Assembly (NCBI RefSeq): GCF_015057245.1
Contig: NZ_SVET01000003.1
Span: 1-64,000 of the forward strand
DNA length: 64,000 bases
DNA from: Pseudobutyrivibrio ruminis
Lineage (GTDB): Bacteria > Bacillota > Clostridia > Lachnospirales > Lachnospiraceae
Direction: 5' to 3'
The notes beneath the pieces are model-generated. The model ran no database searches and was not told the origin of the DNA. It saw nothing but the letters and a program-made list of their open reading frames with translations. The position numbers were made by a program, and so were the translations under genes. Below, one piece after another: positions 17,693 to 25,657 of this stretch (positions are counted from its first letter, which is position 1; each line of letters starts with the position of its first letter).

Positions 17693-18518
17693 TTTTAACC
17701 TCGAATCTACCTGCTGTTTCCTCGCATACTTCCTGCTCATAATCAATAAGCTCTGTGATTGTAGGATTAGCACCACAAACAGGACATTTGCTTGTATCAT
17801 GTGGAAGCTTAATCTTTCTGAAGTCCTGGTTTACAGCATCGTATGTTAGAAGCTTTCCTGTTAATAAATCACCAACACCAACAATATATTTGATTGCTTC
17901 CATTGCCTGAAGCGAACCGATCACGCCGCCCATTGCACCAATAACTCCTGCCTGTTTGCAGGTTGGTACTGCATCCTTTGGTGGTGGATTTTTAAAGACA
18001 CATCTGTAGCAAGGGCCTTCCCCTGGAACGTACGTCATAAGCTGCCCCTTAAAGCGAATGATACCTGCATGGCTGAATGGTTTCTTTTCCATAACACATG
18101 CATCATTTATAAGAAACTTTGCTGGGAAATTATCTGTACCGTCAATTATAAAATCGTATTCACGAATTAGTTCGCGAATGTTTGTTGAATCCACAAACTT
18201 ATGATAGGTTTTCACTTCAACATCAGGATTCATGGCGTTCATAGTTTCCTTTGCAGATTTTACCTTTGGCTTACCAATATCTGCAGTACTATGGATAATT
18301 TGACGCTGAAGATTTGATAAATCAACTTCATCCGCATCTACGATACCAATTTTCCCTACACCTGCTGCTGCAAGATACATTGCTGCTGGTGCACCCAGAC
18401 CACCTGCCCCGATAATTAGAACACTGGCATTTAAAAGTTTTTTCTGTCCCTTTGCTCCTACTTCTTTAAGGATGATGTGGCGACTGTAGCGTTCAATCTG
18501 TTCATCTGTCATTGCCAT
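17679..18518 (-). CDS. ThiF/MoeB/HesA-family adenylyltransferase for a sulfur carrier
   Basis: 279 residues of E1-like fold. It has the opening RYSRHIILKEVGAKGQ, the nucleotide loop IIGAGGLGAPAA, DADEVDLSNLQRQ, and two zinc CxxC pairs (CYRC and CPVC). It would adenylate the C-terminal glycine of the ThiS-like carrier encoded immediately upstream and help form the thiocarboxylate. There is no rhodanese domain, unlike MoeBR proteins, so sulfur must come from elsewhere: sulfide from the sulfite reductase, TusA, or the separate rhodanese fusion at 28.3 kb. Its ATG overlaps the carrier stop (TAATG). In Wolinella the equivalent HcyF works with HcyS and MetY. Confidence 0.9.
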   Translation of the reverse strand: MAMTDEQIERYSRHIILKEVGAKGQKKLLNASVLIIGAGGLGAPAAMYLAAAGVGKIGIVDADEVDLSNLQRQIIHSTADIGKPKVKSAKETMNAMNPDVEVKTYHKFVDSTNIRELIREYDFIIDGTDNFPAKFLINDACVMEKKPFSHAGIIRFKGQLMTYVPGEGPCYRCVFKNPPPKDAVPTCKQAGVIGAMGGVIGSLQAMEAIKYIVGVGDLLTGKLLTYDAVNQDFRKIKLPHDTSKCPVCGANPTITELIDYEQEVCEETAGRFEVKNENN

Positions 18519-18724
18519 TAACAGCCACCTCCCATGAAGTAAAGGAACTCAACAGAATCACCTTCCTTTAAAACAGTAGACTCTTTCTCTTCTGTTGGAA
18601 CAAACTCATCATTGATTGAAACTGTAACATACTGAGGTGTTTCCACATCCTCAATTTCAATAAGCTCTGGTAATGTCAAACCATCCTTATATTCTTTCTT
18701 TTCGCCTGAAACTGTGATTGTCAT
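18518..18724 (-). CDS. ThiS/MoaD-like sulfur carrier protein ending in GGGC (HcyS-like)
   Basis: 68 residues, a ubiquitin-like fold with TITVSGEKKEY, VTVSINDEFV and EGDSVEFLYF, typical of ThiS-family carriers. The tail reads FMGGGC: the functional diglycine is not at the end but is capped by a cysteine. A protease must expose it before adenylation, and a JAMM protease is in the same operon. The ATG at 18724 follows GGAGG at eight bases; a TTG five codons upstream lies in that site. Its neighbours (ThiF-like, JAMM, MetY) point to sulfur transfer onto O-acetylhomoserine rather than thiamine synthesis; no thiG or thiH is present. Confidence 0.88.
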   Translation of the reverse strand: MTITVSGEKKEYKDGLTLPELIEIEDVETPQYVTVSINDEFVPTEEKESTVLKEGDSVEFLYFMGGGC

Positions 18725-18743
18725 TTTATTATCCTCCAATAAA

Positions 18744-19061
18744 TTAAATATAGTCTTCTAACCACTCAACTAGCTCATCATACTCTCTTGGGCCTACCTG
18801 CTTGCCAACAGCCTTGCCCTCTTTAAAAAGAATAAGAGTAGGATTCGCCTTAATTTCATACTCTTCAACAAGCTTTGTATCATAGTTTGTATTAACCTTA
18901 AATACATTAAGCTTGCCTTCGTACTCCTCTTCAATATCACAAAGAGTTGGAGCCAACTTTTTGCATGTAATGCATGAATCAGAATAAAAATCCACTACAA
19001 CTGGCACGTCACTTTCAAGTACCCTTGATTCAAAATCATCTGTATAAATTCTTGTAGCCAT
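18744..19061 (-). CDS. Thioredoxin-family protein with CITC active site
   Basis: 105 residues, a single thioredoxin fold: VVVDFYSDSC, active site C30-I-T-C33, then the cis-proline region ANPTLILFKEGK. The classical WCGPC is replaced by SCITC, which marks a specialised disulfide or persulfide reductase, not the housekeeping thioredoxin. Within the operon it sits between TusA and the carrier protein, spaced by 2 and 19 bases. A role in reducing persulfide intermediates or releasing sulfide during homocysteine formation is an inference from this position. Confidence 0.88.
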   Translation of the reverse strand: MATRIYTDDFESRVLESDVPVVVDFYSDSCITCKKLAPTLCDIEEEYEGKLNVFKVNTNYDTKLVEEYEIKANPTLILFKEGKAVGKQVGPREYDELVEWLEDYI

Positions 19062-19063
19062 AC

Positions 19064-19312
19064 TTACTCCTCCACTTTTCTTACAAACAATGTATATGTT
19101 CCATCCTCATTGTCATTAAGCTTCAAAATTTGGTGGCCATCCTCTTTAAATGAACGAGGTACGTTTTGTACTGGCTCGCCATCATTCATGCGGACAGCCA
19201 AAATCTGTCCATCGTCAAGCTCTTCGATTGCTACCTTGGCAGTAACAAAAGTCAAAGGACAAACCTTATCTGTGATATCTACCGCTTCATCATATTCTAA
19301 TAATTCACTCAT
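19064..19312 (-). CDS. TusA/SirA-like sulfur-transfer protein
   Basis: 82 residues with the family signature Cys18-Pro19 (DKVCPLTFVTAK) and the two-layer alpha/beta pattern. TusA proteins carry sulfur as a persulfide on that cysteine. It lies 55 bases behind the sulfite reductase gene and 2 bases before the thioredoxin gene. In this operon it probably relays reduced sulfur toward the ThiS-like carrier (inference). Confidence 0.88.
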   Translation of the reverse strand: MSELLEYDEAVDITDKVCPLTFVTAKVAIEELDDGQILAVRMNDGEPVQNVPRSFKEDGHQILKLNDNEDGTYTLFVRKVEE

Positions 19313-19367
19313 ACTAAACCTCCTAGTCCGGCAGTTACGGCTACAAGCCTACTGCCCATCTAATAAT

Positions 19368-20237
19368 CTACTTACCCTGATAAGCTTTATCCAACACCTC
19401 GCGTAAGCCTTCGTCGCCGAGGCGAGTAAGTGTTGCTCGGAAACGTTCTGATGGTTTTGCGTTGGCCTCAAAATAATCAATTGCTGCGTCTGTCACTCTG
19501 AAAAGAGTTTCCTTGTCGCGAATGATTGGAACCAATTCCTCTGCCTTATAAATTTTGTTACCAAATGTTCCACCGAAGGAAACAATATATCCAGGTGTGC
19601 CTACCCATGCATCTGTAGGACAACTCTTTACGCAACGCGCGCAGTGATTACACTTTGCATTGTCGATTTCAACCTTGCCGTCCTTCATAGTAAGTGCACC
19701 TTCTCGGCAAGCCTTTACACAAACGCCACAGGAAATACAAGCATCTTCCTTGTATTCTACGGTCATGCCGCCCTTTACACCCACATCATTTTCCTCTGCC
19801 TTAAGACAGTTGTTTTGACATCCTGTAACACCAAACTTAAACTTGTGAGGTAACTCTCTACCAAAATATCTATCATTAAGTTCCTGGGCCAATGTATATG
19901 TATCTATACATCCACTTGGACAGATTTCAGAGCCCTGACACGCTGTGATAGTACGAACTCTAGGACCACATACTCCGGTGTATACACCACCTTCCTTTAG
20001 CTCTTCCTTTACTTTTTCCAAATCATTGACATGAATAAATGGAATCTCAATACCTTGACGGCTTGTCATATGAACATAGCCATGTCCATATTTTTCAGCT
20101 ACTTCAGCAACAGTTTTGATTGCACTTGCATCAAGATTTCCGCCTACTACAGCAAGTCTTAAAGAACCATAACCTTTTTGTTTTTGACTCATGAAGCCGC
20201 CAGCCTTCAAAGCCTTGTAATCAATTTTTTCTGCCAT
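19368..20237 (-). CDS. Small siroheme sulfite reductase with two ferredoxin clusters
   Basis: 289 residues. The N-terminal part is a ferredoxin-like nitrite/sulfite reductase half (HMTSRQGIEIPFIH). The siroheme-[4Fe-4S] ligands are C100 and C106 (TACQGSEIC, Cx5C) with C140 and C144 (GCQNNC, Cx3C). Inserted behind them are two bacterial ferredoxin motifs, C167/C170/C173/C177 and C196/C199/C202/C206. This single-subunit layout resembles the AsrC/Fsr-type enzymes of anaerobes that reduce sulfite to sulfide with ferredoxin. Its neighbours (metY, sulfur carrier genes, hemC, cobA-hemD) fit sulfite assimilation. Nitrite reduction is possible but less likely here. Confidence 0.88.
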   Translation of the reverse strand: MAEKIDYKALKAGGFMSQKQKGYGSLRLAVVGGNLDASAIKTVAEVAEKYGHGYVHMTSRQGIEIPFIHVNDLEKVKEELKEGGVYTGVCGPRVRTITACQGSEICPSGCIDTYTLAQELNDRYFGRELPHKFKFGVTGCQNNCLKAEENDVGVKGGMTVEYKEDACISCGVCVKACREGALTMKDGKVEIDNAKCNHCARCVKSCPTDAWVGTPGYIVSFGGTFGNKIYKAEELVPIIRDKETLFRVTDAAIDYFEANAKPSERFRATLTRLGDEGLREVLDKAYQGK

Positions 20238-20248
20238 CTCTACTCCTT

Positions 20249-21466
20249 TTATATTGCATTTTTGAAGTCTTCAATAAGATCTTCAACATCCTCTATACCT
20301 ACGCTTATACGAATTAAATCATCATATACACCAGCATCTTCCAATTCTTTTTCAGTGCTATGCAATGAAATAGTTGATGCAGGATGAACAACCAGTGTTT
20401 TGGTATCTCCTATGTTGGACAATATATAAGGAATTGTCAGGTTGTTCATGATTTCAAAGGCTTTTTCCTTGCTTCCAACTCTAATAGTAAGAATTGCGCC
20501 GTAACCTTTATCTAATATCGTATTTGCGATATCGTTCCATTTACTAGATTTAAGCCCCGGATAATTAACAATCACATCTGGATATGTTTCCTCTATCCAC
20601 TTCGCAAGTAAAAATGCATTGCTGCACTGCTTTTCCATTCTAAGTCCCAGTGTCTCAAGACCGATAACATTTAAATATGCATTAAATGGAGAAAGACAGG
20701 TTCCTATATTTCTATATAGTCCGTTTCTTAATTTAGCAATATATGCCATTGGTCCGAATTTTAAATATTCTCCTAAAATAGAATATTTTTCCTTGTCCCA
20801 TTTAAAATGCCCGCTATCTGTAAGCACACCGCTTATAGAATTGCTGCTTCCGTTTATGTATTTTGAAGATGAATTAACAACAATATCAGCCCCATGCTCT
20901 ATCGCTCGAATCAAATATGGTGTTGCAGTAGTATTATCAACTATTAACGGTACTCCATGGGCATGTGCTATTTCAGCAAGTCTATCAATATTAGTTACGT
21001 CCAAACAGGGATTCCCGATGGTCTCTGCAAATACCACCTTGGTACGGTCGCTAAAAGCCGCCTCTATTTCATCCCAGTTATTGTTTTCTACATATTTGGT
21101 ATTAATGCCAAACGCTTCTATATCTCTAAATAAATCGATTGTGCCTCCGTATAAGCTGGCGCTGGATATGATTTCATCTCCTGCTTTTAGGATATTGAGA
21201 AGTGCCATAGAAAGTGCTGCCATTCCCGACGCACAGGCAACGGAAGCCATTCCGCCTTCCAGCTTTGTTATTCGTTCCTCAAAAGCTGTGATTGTAGGAT
21301 TTGCCACTCGAGTGTAACAATATCCCATCTTTTTGTTTTCAAAAATCCCTGCTAAATCCTCTGCTGATTCCTGTGCGAAAGCACTACTTTGAAATATAGG
21401 AGGAAATGTTGCTCCATTAGGCTGTTTTTTCACTCCCTCATGGAGAAGTCTAGTATTGAAATTCAT
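20249..21466 (-). CDS. metY: O-acetylhomoserine sulfhydrylase
   Basis: 405 residues, PLP-dependent Cys/Met metabolism family. It starts FNTRLLHEGVKKQPNGATF, has YTRVANPT, ASGMAALSMAL, the substrate-side ETIGNP and the PLP lysine in SSSKYINGSSNSISG. Length and motifs match MetY, which joins O-acetylhomoserine with sulfide, methanethiol or a protein thiocarboxylate. It opens the ten-gene sulfur operon and lies 11 bases before the sulfite reductase gene. In Wolinella a MetY uses a ThiS-like protein thiocarboxylate as sulfur donor; the same gene set is present here. Strong site GAGGGGGG before the ATG. Confidence 0.93.
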   Translation of the reverse strand: MNFNTRLLHEGVKKQPNGATFPPIFQSSAFAQESAEDLAGIFENKKMGYCYTRVANPTITAFEERITKLEGGMASVACASGMAALSMALLNILKAGDEIISSASLYGGTIDLFRDIEAFGINTKYVENNNWDEIEAAFSDRTKVVFAETIGNPCLDVTNIDRLAEIAHAHGVPLIVDNTTATPYLIRAIEHGADIVVNSSSKYINGSSNSISGVLTDSGHFKWDKEKYSILGEYLKFGPMAYIAKLRNGLYRNIGTCLSPFNAYLNVIGLETLGLRMEKQCSNAFLLAKWIEETYPDVIVNYPGLKSSKWNDIANTILDKGYGAILTIRVGSKEKAFEIMNNLTIPYILSNIGDTKTLVVHPASTISLHSTEKELEDAGVYDDLIRISVGIEDVEDLIEDFKNAI

Positions 21467-21493
21467 GTAATCCCCCCTCTCATTATCTTATTA

Positions 21494-21539
21494 CCTACTA
21501 GGTTGATAGGATAATAACAGATGCTGACATTCACTTCAA
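21494..21539 (-). promoter_or_regulatory. Promoter and operator of the metY operon (sulfur motif copy A)
   Basis: Minus-strand TTGAAG (21539-21534), 17-base spacer, TATTAT (21516-21511), then at once CCTATCAACCTAGTAGG (21510-21494). The operator covers the expected transcription start. The same arrangement recurs at copies B, C and F. Confidence 0.75.
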
Positions 21540-21579
21540 TATAGCTAGTTCCTAAATAAAATTAGAACTAGCTATAAAT
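21499..21579 (+). repeat. 81-bp direct repeat, copy 1
   Basis: The segment is about 93% identical, without gaps, to 28165-28245, exactly 6,666 bases away. It holds the promoter, part of the operator and an inverted repeat (TATAGCTAGTTC / GAACTAGCTATA). The two copies bracket the whole glycyl radical enzyme and ABC transporter cassette. Confidence 0.9.
21540..21576. terminator. Hairpin between the ABC transporter operon and metY
   Basis: Perfect 12-bp arms TATAGCTAGTTC and GAACTAGCTATA around a 13-base loop. It lies 32 bases after the last permease gene. There is no clear T-run on either strand, so its terminator strength is uncertain. Confidence 0.45.
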
Positions 21580-21607
21580 GAAATTTATATCAATGCAAAA
21601 TTGTGTA

Positions 21608-22447
21608 TTATCCCTTTATTGCTCCTGATGTAAGACCCGAAATAATCCTCTTTTGGCATATAAGAACCACAATAATAATTGGAATTGTTGCAACGATTGA
21701 TGCTGCTGACATATCCCCCCAAGGAACTGAGTATTCTCCTGGGAACATTGAGATTGCGATTGGAACAGTTCTCATTTCGTCTTTTGTAACAAGTACAAGA
21801 GCAAACATAAACTCATTCCAAGCAGATATAAATGCAATGATTGCTGTAGTAAATAATCCCGGAAATGATAGCGGCAATACTACTTTCCAGATTACATCTC
21901 TTCTTCTTGCTCCATCAATCTTCGCTGCTTCCTCAAGCTCAAATGGCAGTGTCTTTATGAATGCTATTAAAGTCCATATTGCCATTGGCAATGTAAGTAT
22001 TACGCTTGGAAGTATTAATCCAAGATATGTATTTAATAGATGTAACTGTCTAAAAATAATAAACATAGGCGTTACTATTGCTATTAATGGAAACATATTT
22101 GCAAGAAGTATTATGTTTTGCCAGAATTTCTTAAATTTAAACTTGAATCTGACAAACGCATAAGCTGCAGGAAATGCAACAACAACTGTTAGAAGCATAG
22201 CTCCAACTGCTACTATAATGCTGTTTAGCAAGTACACCTGAAGATGATGATTTACAAATACACTTTTATATAAATCTAATGAAAATCTACTTGGCCACAG
22301 CTCTGTAGGCATCTTAGTAATATCTGCCGGATCTTTTATGGATGTTATTACCTGCCAGTAAAACGGAAATACGATAATTATCATAAACACCAGCAAGCCA
22401 ACTATATAAAATATCTTCTTACCTATAATTGCTGATTTTGATTTCAT
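21608..22447 (-). CDS. ABC transporter permease, MalG type
   Basis: 279 residues with six predicted membrane segments and the EAA loop ELEEAAKIDGARRRDVIWKV of carbohydrate-type (CUT1) importers. It starts directly at the stop codon of the MalF-type gene. Together with that gene and the lipoprotein at 23.3 kb it forms an importer without an own ATPase, so a shared MsiK-like ATPase encoded elsewhere must power it. Co-transcription with a sulfonate-lyase-like glycyl radical enzyme suggests import of a sulfonated sugar or a related organosulfonate (inference). Confidence 0.9.
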   Translation of the reverse strand: MKSKSAIIGKKIFYIVGLLVFMIIIVFPFYWQVITSIKDPADITKMPTELWPSRFSLDLYKSVFVNHHLQVYLLNSIIVAVGAMLLTVVVAFPAAYAFVRFKFKFKKFWQNIILLANMFPLIAIVTPMFIIFRQLHLLNTYLGLILPSVILTLPMAIWTLIAFIKTLPFELEEAAKIDGARRRDVIWKVVLPLSFPGLFTTAIIAFISAWNEFMFALVLVTKDEMRTVPIAISMFPGEYSVPWGDMSAASIVATIPIIIVVLICQKRIISGLTSGAIKG

Positions 22448-23326
22448 CTAGTCCTCCGTTTTAAGTGTTCTAATATATACAAAGCTAAGTATCATTATCA
22501 TTAATGTGATAATGGTAGACATCGCTGAACCAAGTCCAAAATTCATATCTCCGAAAATATACTTGTATGCCTTGTATAATAAAGTTGCTGTAGAATTTGC
22601 AGGTCCACCACCTGTAATTCCATAGATAATATCAAAGATTCTGATAGCTCCCATTGTTCTAAATAAAAGAACTATAAGAATAATCCCCTTTAAATTTGGC
22701 AATGTTATTTTGAAAAATTGCTGTATTGTTCCAGCTCCATCCACACTTGCAGATTCGTAAAGCTCCTTAGGGATAGTTTGAAGTCCTGCTAAGAGCATTA
22801 GCGCTATGTATGGGAACTGTTTCCATGTATCGGCAACTACAACTACAAACATTGCCCAATGCTTGTTTGCAAGAAATGTAATAGGATTGTCTATCAAGCC
22901 AAGACCTTCTAGAATTACATTTATTACGCTAAGCTGATCATTAAACATAAATGAAAACATGTAAGCAATGATAATTCCTGGAATTGCCCAAGGTATCAAT
23001 ATAATAGTTCTTATTATCCCCACATATCGTTTTGCACTATTCATAAATAATGCTGCTGTAAGACCAACAAACAATTCCACTGTCATAGATAAAATTGCAA
23101 ACACTGCAGTGTTTTTAAACACCTCCCAGAAGGAGGGATCCGTCAAAAGCTTTATATAATTATCTAGTCCTACAAAATGTATATTTAACGGATCCGTTAG
23201 AACCCTATATTGAAAACTGTATGTAAATGTAATCAGTATTGGTATAATTCCAACTCCTCCTATTAATAGAATTGCTGGAGCTATACTCAAATATCCAATT
23301 AAGTTTTCTTTTATAGTCTTAGTCAT
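22448..23326 (-). CDS. ABC transporter permease, MalF type
   Basis: 292 residues, six membrane segments, EAA loop ELYESASVDGAGTIQQFFKI. It is the partner of the MalG-type permease that follows immediately and of the binding lipoprotein 12 bases upstream. The order is enzyme, activase, binding protein, MalF, MalG. Good AAGGAA site before the ATG. Confidence 0.9.
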   Translation of the reverse strand: MTKTIKENLIGYLSIAPAILLIGGVGIIPILITFTYSFQYRVLTDPLNIHFVGLDNYIKLLTDPSFWEVFKNTAVFAILSMTVELFVGLTAALFMNSAKRYVGIIRTIILIPWAIPGIIIAYMFSFMFNDQLSVINVILEGLGLIDNPITFLANKHWAMFVVVVADTWKQFPYIALMLLAGLQTIPKELYESASVDGAGTIQQFFKITLPNLKGIILIVLLFRTMGAIRIFDIIYGITGGGPANSTATLLYKAYKYIFGDMNFGLGSAMSTIITLMIMILSFVYIRTLKTED

Positions 23327-23338
23327 AAATCTATTTCC

Positions 23339-24643
23339 TTATTGCATTTCTGCTAATGCCTCGTTTAGTTTTGTATCCAATGTTTCAAGCGCTTCTTCGT
23401 TGCTAAGCTCGCCTGTAAGTGCTTTGTGAATATACTCAGCAAAGAGAGTTGATACTGTAGAGTAATCTCTTACCTGTGGTCTTGGTTCAGCTGCATCTGC
23501 CGCATCCTTTACAGCTGCAATATATGGCTGCTCGCTAAGAACCTCTTCGTCATCATAAACATCTGCAACTACTGGGAAAGTTCCTCTCTTGAGAGCTGAA
23601 ATCTTCTGTGCCTCGTAGCTAGACATATATTCAGCAAATGCCTTTGCAGCCTCTGTCTGCTCTGAATATGCATTAACTGCAAATGCCCATCCACCAAGAG
23701 TTCCTGATGATGAAGAACCATTTGGTCCTGTAGGAAGTGCAGCTACACCCACTTTGCCAACTACCTGGCTGCCTTCCTCTGTCTGAGTAAGTGCATAAGC
23801 ACTTGTCCAGTTACGCATGAATAATGCATTTCCTTCTTCAAAAATTGCTCTTGAATCTGCAGGCTTGTGGGTAAGCACACCTTCTGGTGAAACTCCTGAT
23901 GAGATAAGCTCCTCTACAAATTCAAGTGACTCTACTGAATTTGAGCTATTAAGCTTAAACTCTCCATTTACCAAGTCCTGACCACCATTTTGTTTGATGA
24001 ACTCTAGCATGTTGCAGCTTGTAGGCTCGCCCTGGAACATCTGGAATAAATATCCATATTCAATTCCGTCTTTGCCAACGTATTCATTTGAAAGCTCCAC
24101 CAACTCGTCCCATGTTGTTGGAGGTGTATCAATAATGTCTGATCTGTAATAAAGCAATCCAACATCTGTGTAATCTGGATAAGCATAAGCTCGATCATTG
24201 TAATAAACAGTTGAAAGAGGTCCGCCTAAATACTGATCTGCAATTGGCTCAATATCTTCTGTCACATCTGCAAGCCATCCTGCTGCTGCAAACTGAGAAA
24301 CCCAAATGATGTCACATTCAAATACATCAGGGCTTGAATCTCCTGCTGCAAGAGATGTCATAAGACTTTCTTTAATATCATCACTTGCTCCTGGAAGACT
24401 TTCATGATTTACAACCACGTTTGGATATACTTTGTTAAATGCTTCAATCATCTCATCCAAAGCACCAGTTTGATCATTGGCACTTACAAAAGTAATTTCA
24501 CCAGAAATGTCCTCTGGACTTGTAGCTTCATCTGTAGCAGATGCTGCACTTGCACTTGTTGATGATGATTCGTTGCCACAGCCTGCAAAGCTGGCTGCCA
24601 CCACTGACGTTGCTAGTAAAAGTCCTAATAATTTTTTCTTCAT
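23339..24643 (-). CDS. ABC transporter substrate-binding lipoprotein (family 1)
   Basis: 434 residues with an N-terminal signal and lipobox (AASFAGC), then a low-complexity Ser/Ala linker. The rest has the large bilobal fold of family 1 extracellular sugar-binding proteins (EITFVSANDQTGALDEMIEAF, WTSAYALTQTEEG). This family normally binds sugars and polyols, not small sulfonates, which makes a sulfosugar or glycoside-like ligand worth considering. The start at 24643 (AAAAGG upstream) and a GTG three codons earlier are both possible. Confidence 0.88.
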   Translation of the reverse strand: MKKKLLGLLLATSVVAASFAGCGNESSSTSASAASATDEATSPEDISGEITFVSANDQTGALDEMIEAFNKVYPNVVVNHESLPGASDDIKESLMTSLAAGDSSPDVFECDIIWVSQFAAAGWLADVTEDIEPIADQYLGGPLSTVYYNDRAYAYPDYTDVGLLYYRSDIIDTPPTTWDELVELSNEYVGKDGIEYGYLFQMFQGEPTSCNMLEFIKQNGGQDLVNGEFKLNSSNSVESLEFVEELISSGVSPEGVLTHKPADSRAIFEEGNALFMRNWTSAYALTQTEEGSQVVGKVGVAALPTGPNGSSSSGTLGGWAFAVNAYSEQTEAAKAFAEYMSSYEAQKISALKRGTFPVVADVYDDEEVLSEQPYIAAVKDAADAAEPRPQVRDYSTVSTLFAEYIHKALTGELSNEEALETLDTKLNEALAEMQ

Positions 24644-24719
24644 ATTCCTCACCTTTTCCCTTTCATTCTAGAATTGATTAAATTATTTAATTAAATAGGC
24701 CGAAAAAAAAAGCAACCTA

Positions 24720-25655
24720 TTAAATTCCAAGCCCTTTTTGCCATCCTTCATCCTCTAACTGGGAGCTTATATTGTTGAACTCAAACTGCTTTAACCTTCT
24801 AAATGTCTCCTCTGACAGCTCTACATCTCCCATAGGATACATTCTATGTAAAGAAGCATACTTGCTCTCTCCTAGACGATGATATTTTAAAAGCTCATAC
24901 CTGACGTTGTTCTTGCAACGGATAAAATCTGCAATACTTCCAATAGCCTCTTCTGTATCATTTACTCCCGGAATAACTGGTGTTCTAACCTGAATAGGCA
25001 AATCTGGATATGCTCTTGATATGGTATTAAAGTTATCCAGGATTACTTCGTTGCTAACACCTGTAACCTTCTTATGCATATTGTCATCAAGCGTCTTAAT
25101 ATCCATCAATAAATAATCCAGTTTTCCTGCTATTTTTATAAAATCTGCTGCTGTCCCAAAACCAGTAGTTTCAATTGCTGTGTTGATTCCATTTTTCTTT
25201 GCTTCTCTAAGGAGCTGATATGTAAACTTAGGCTGCATTAAAGGTTCTCCGCCGCTGATTGTTAAACCGCCTTCCTCGTCACCATAAAAGATAGAATCAC
25301 GATCTATCTGCTTTATCACCTCAGAAACAGTTGTCTCATAACCTATGACGTGTAGTGCCTTCGATGGGCAGACTTTATCTATAGCAGCTGCATCCCCATC
25401 ATCTAAACTATCCCAATACAGTTCATCCTCTGAAAAATATGGACTGCATTTTAGACTTGCTCTACTGCACTCTCCACATCCTATGCACTTGTTTTTTGTC
25501 CATGCTAATTGAGGTGATGGAATTTGCGATTCAGGATTAGCACACCATTTACACCTTAAAGGACATCCCTTTTCAAAAACGACGGTCCTAATCCCCGGGC
25601 CGTCGTGAACTGAAAACCTTTGAATATTAAATATTAATCCCTTTGTTTCATTCAT
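24720..25655 (-). CDS. Glycyl radical enzyme activating enzyme (radical SAM)
   Basis: 311 residues. It has the radical SAM motif C31-x3-C35-x2-C38 (GCPLRCKWC), SGGEPLMQP and the activase opening FNIQRFSVHDGPGIRTVVF. Between them lies an extra ferredoxin-like insert (NKCIGCGEC, LKC, KVCPS), as in the activases of dehydratase- and lyase-type glycyl radical enzymes but not of pyruvate formate-lyase. It would place the radical on Gly797 of the enzyme encoded 2 bases upstream. This corresponds to IslB in isethionate-cleaving bacteria. Confidence 0.93.
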   Translation of the reverse strand: MNETKGLIFNIQRFSVHDGPGIRTVVFEKGCPLRCKWCANPESQIPSPQLAWTKNKCIGCGECSRASLKCSPYFSEDELYWDSLDDGDAAAIDKVCPSKALHVIGYETTVSEVIKQIDRDSIFYGDEEGGLTISGGEPLMQPKFTYQLLREAKKNGINTAIETTGFGTAADFIKIAGKLDYLLMDIKTLDDNMHKKVTGVSNEVILDNFNTISRAYPDLPIQVRTPVIPGVNDTEEAIGSIADFIRCKNNVRYELLKYHRLGESKYASLHRMYPMGDVELSEETFRRLKQFEFNNISSQLEDEGWQKGLGI

Positions 25656-25657
25656 AA

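Noticed and set aside
18518..18724. Thiamine (ThiS) or molybdopterin (MoaD) carrier
   Set aside because: No thiG, thiH or moa genes adjoin, and MetY, the JAMM protease and sulfite reductase point to homocysteine synthesis.
20619..21317. 232-codon open frame on the plus strand
   Set aside because: It is antisense to metY, has no ribosome binding site or family resemblance, and metY is certain.
21603..22163. 186-codon open frame on the plus strand
   Set aside because: It lies opposite the MalG-type permease gene, which has clear family motifs and a good start; it is a shadow of that gene.
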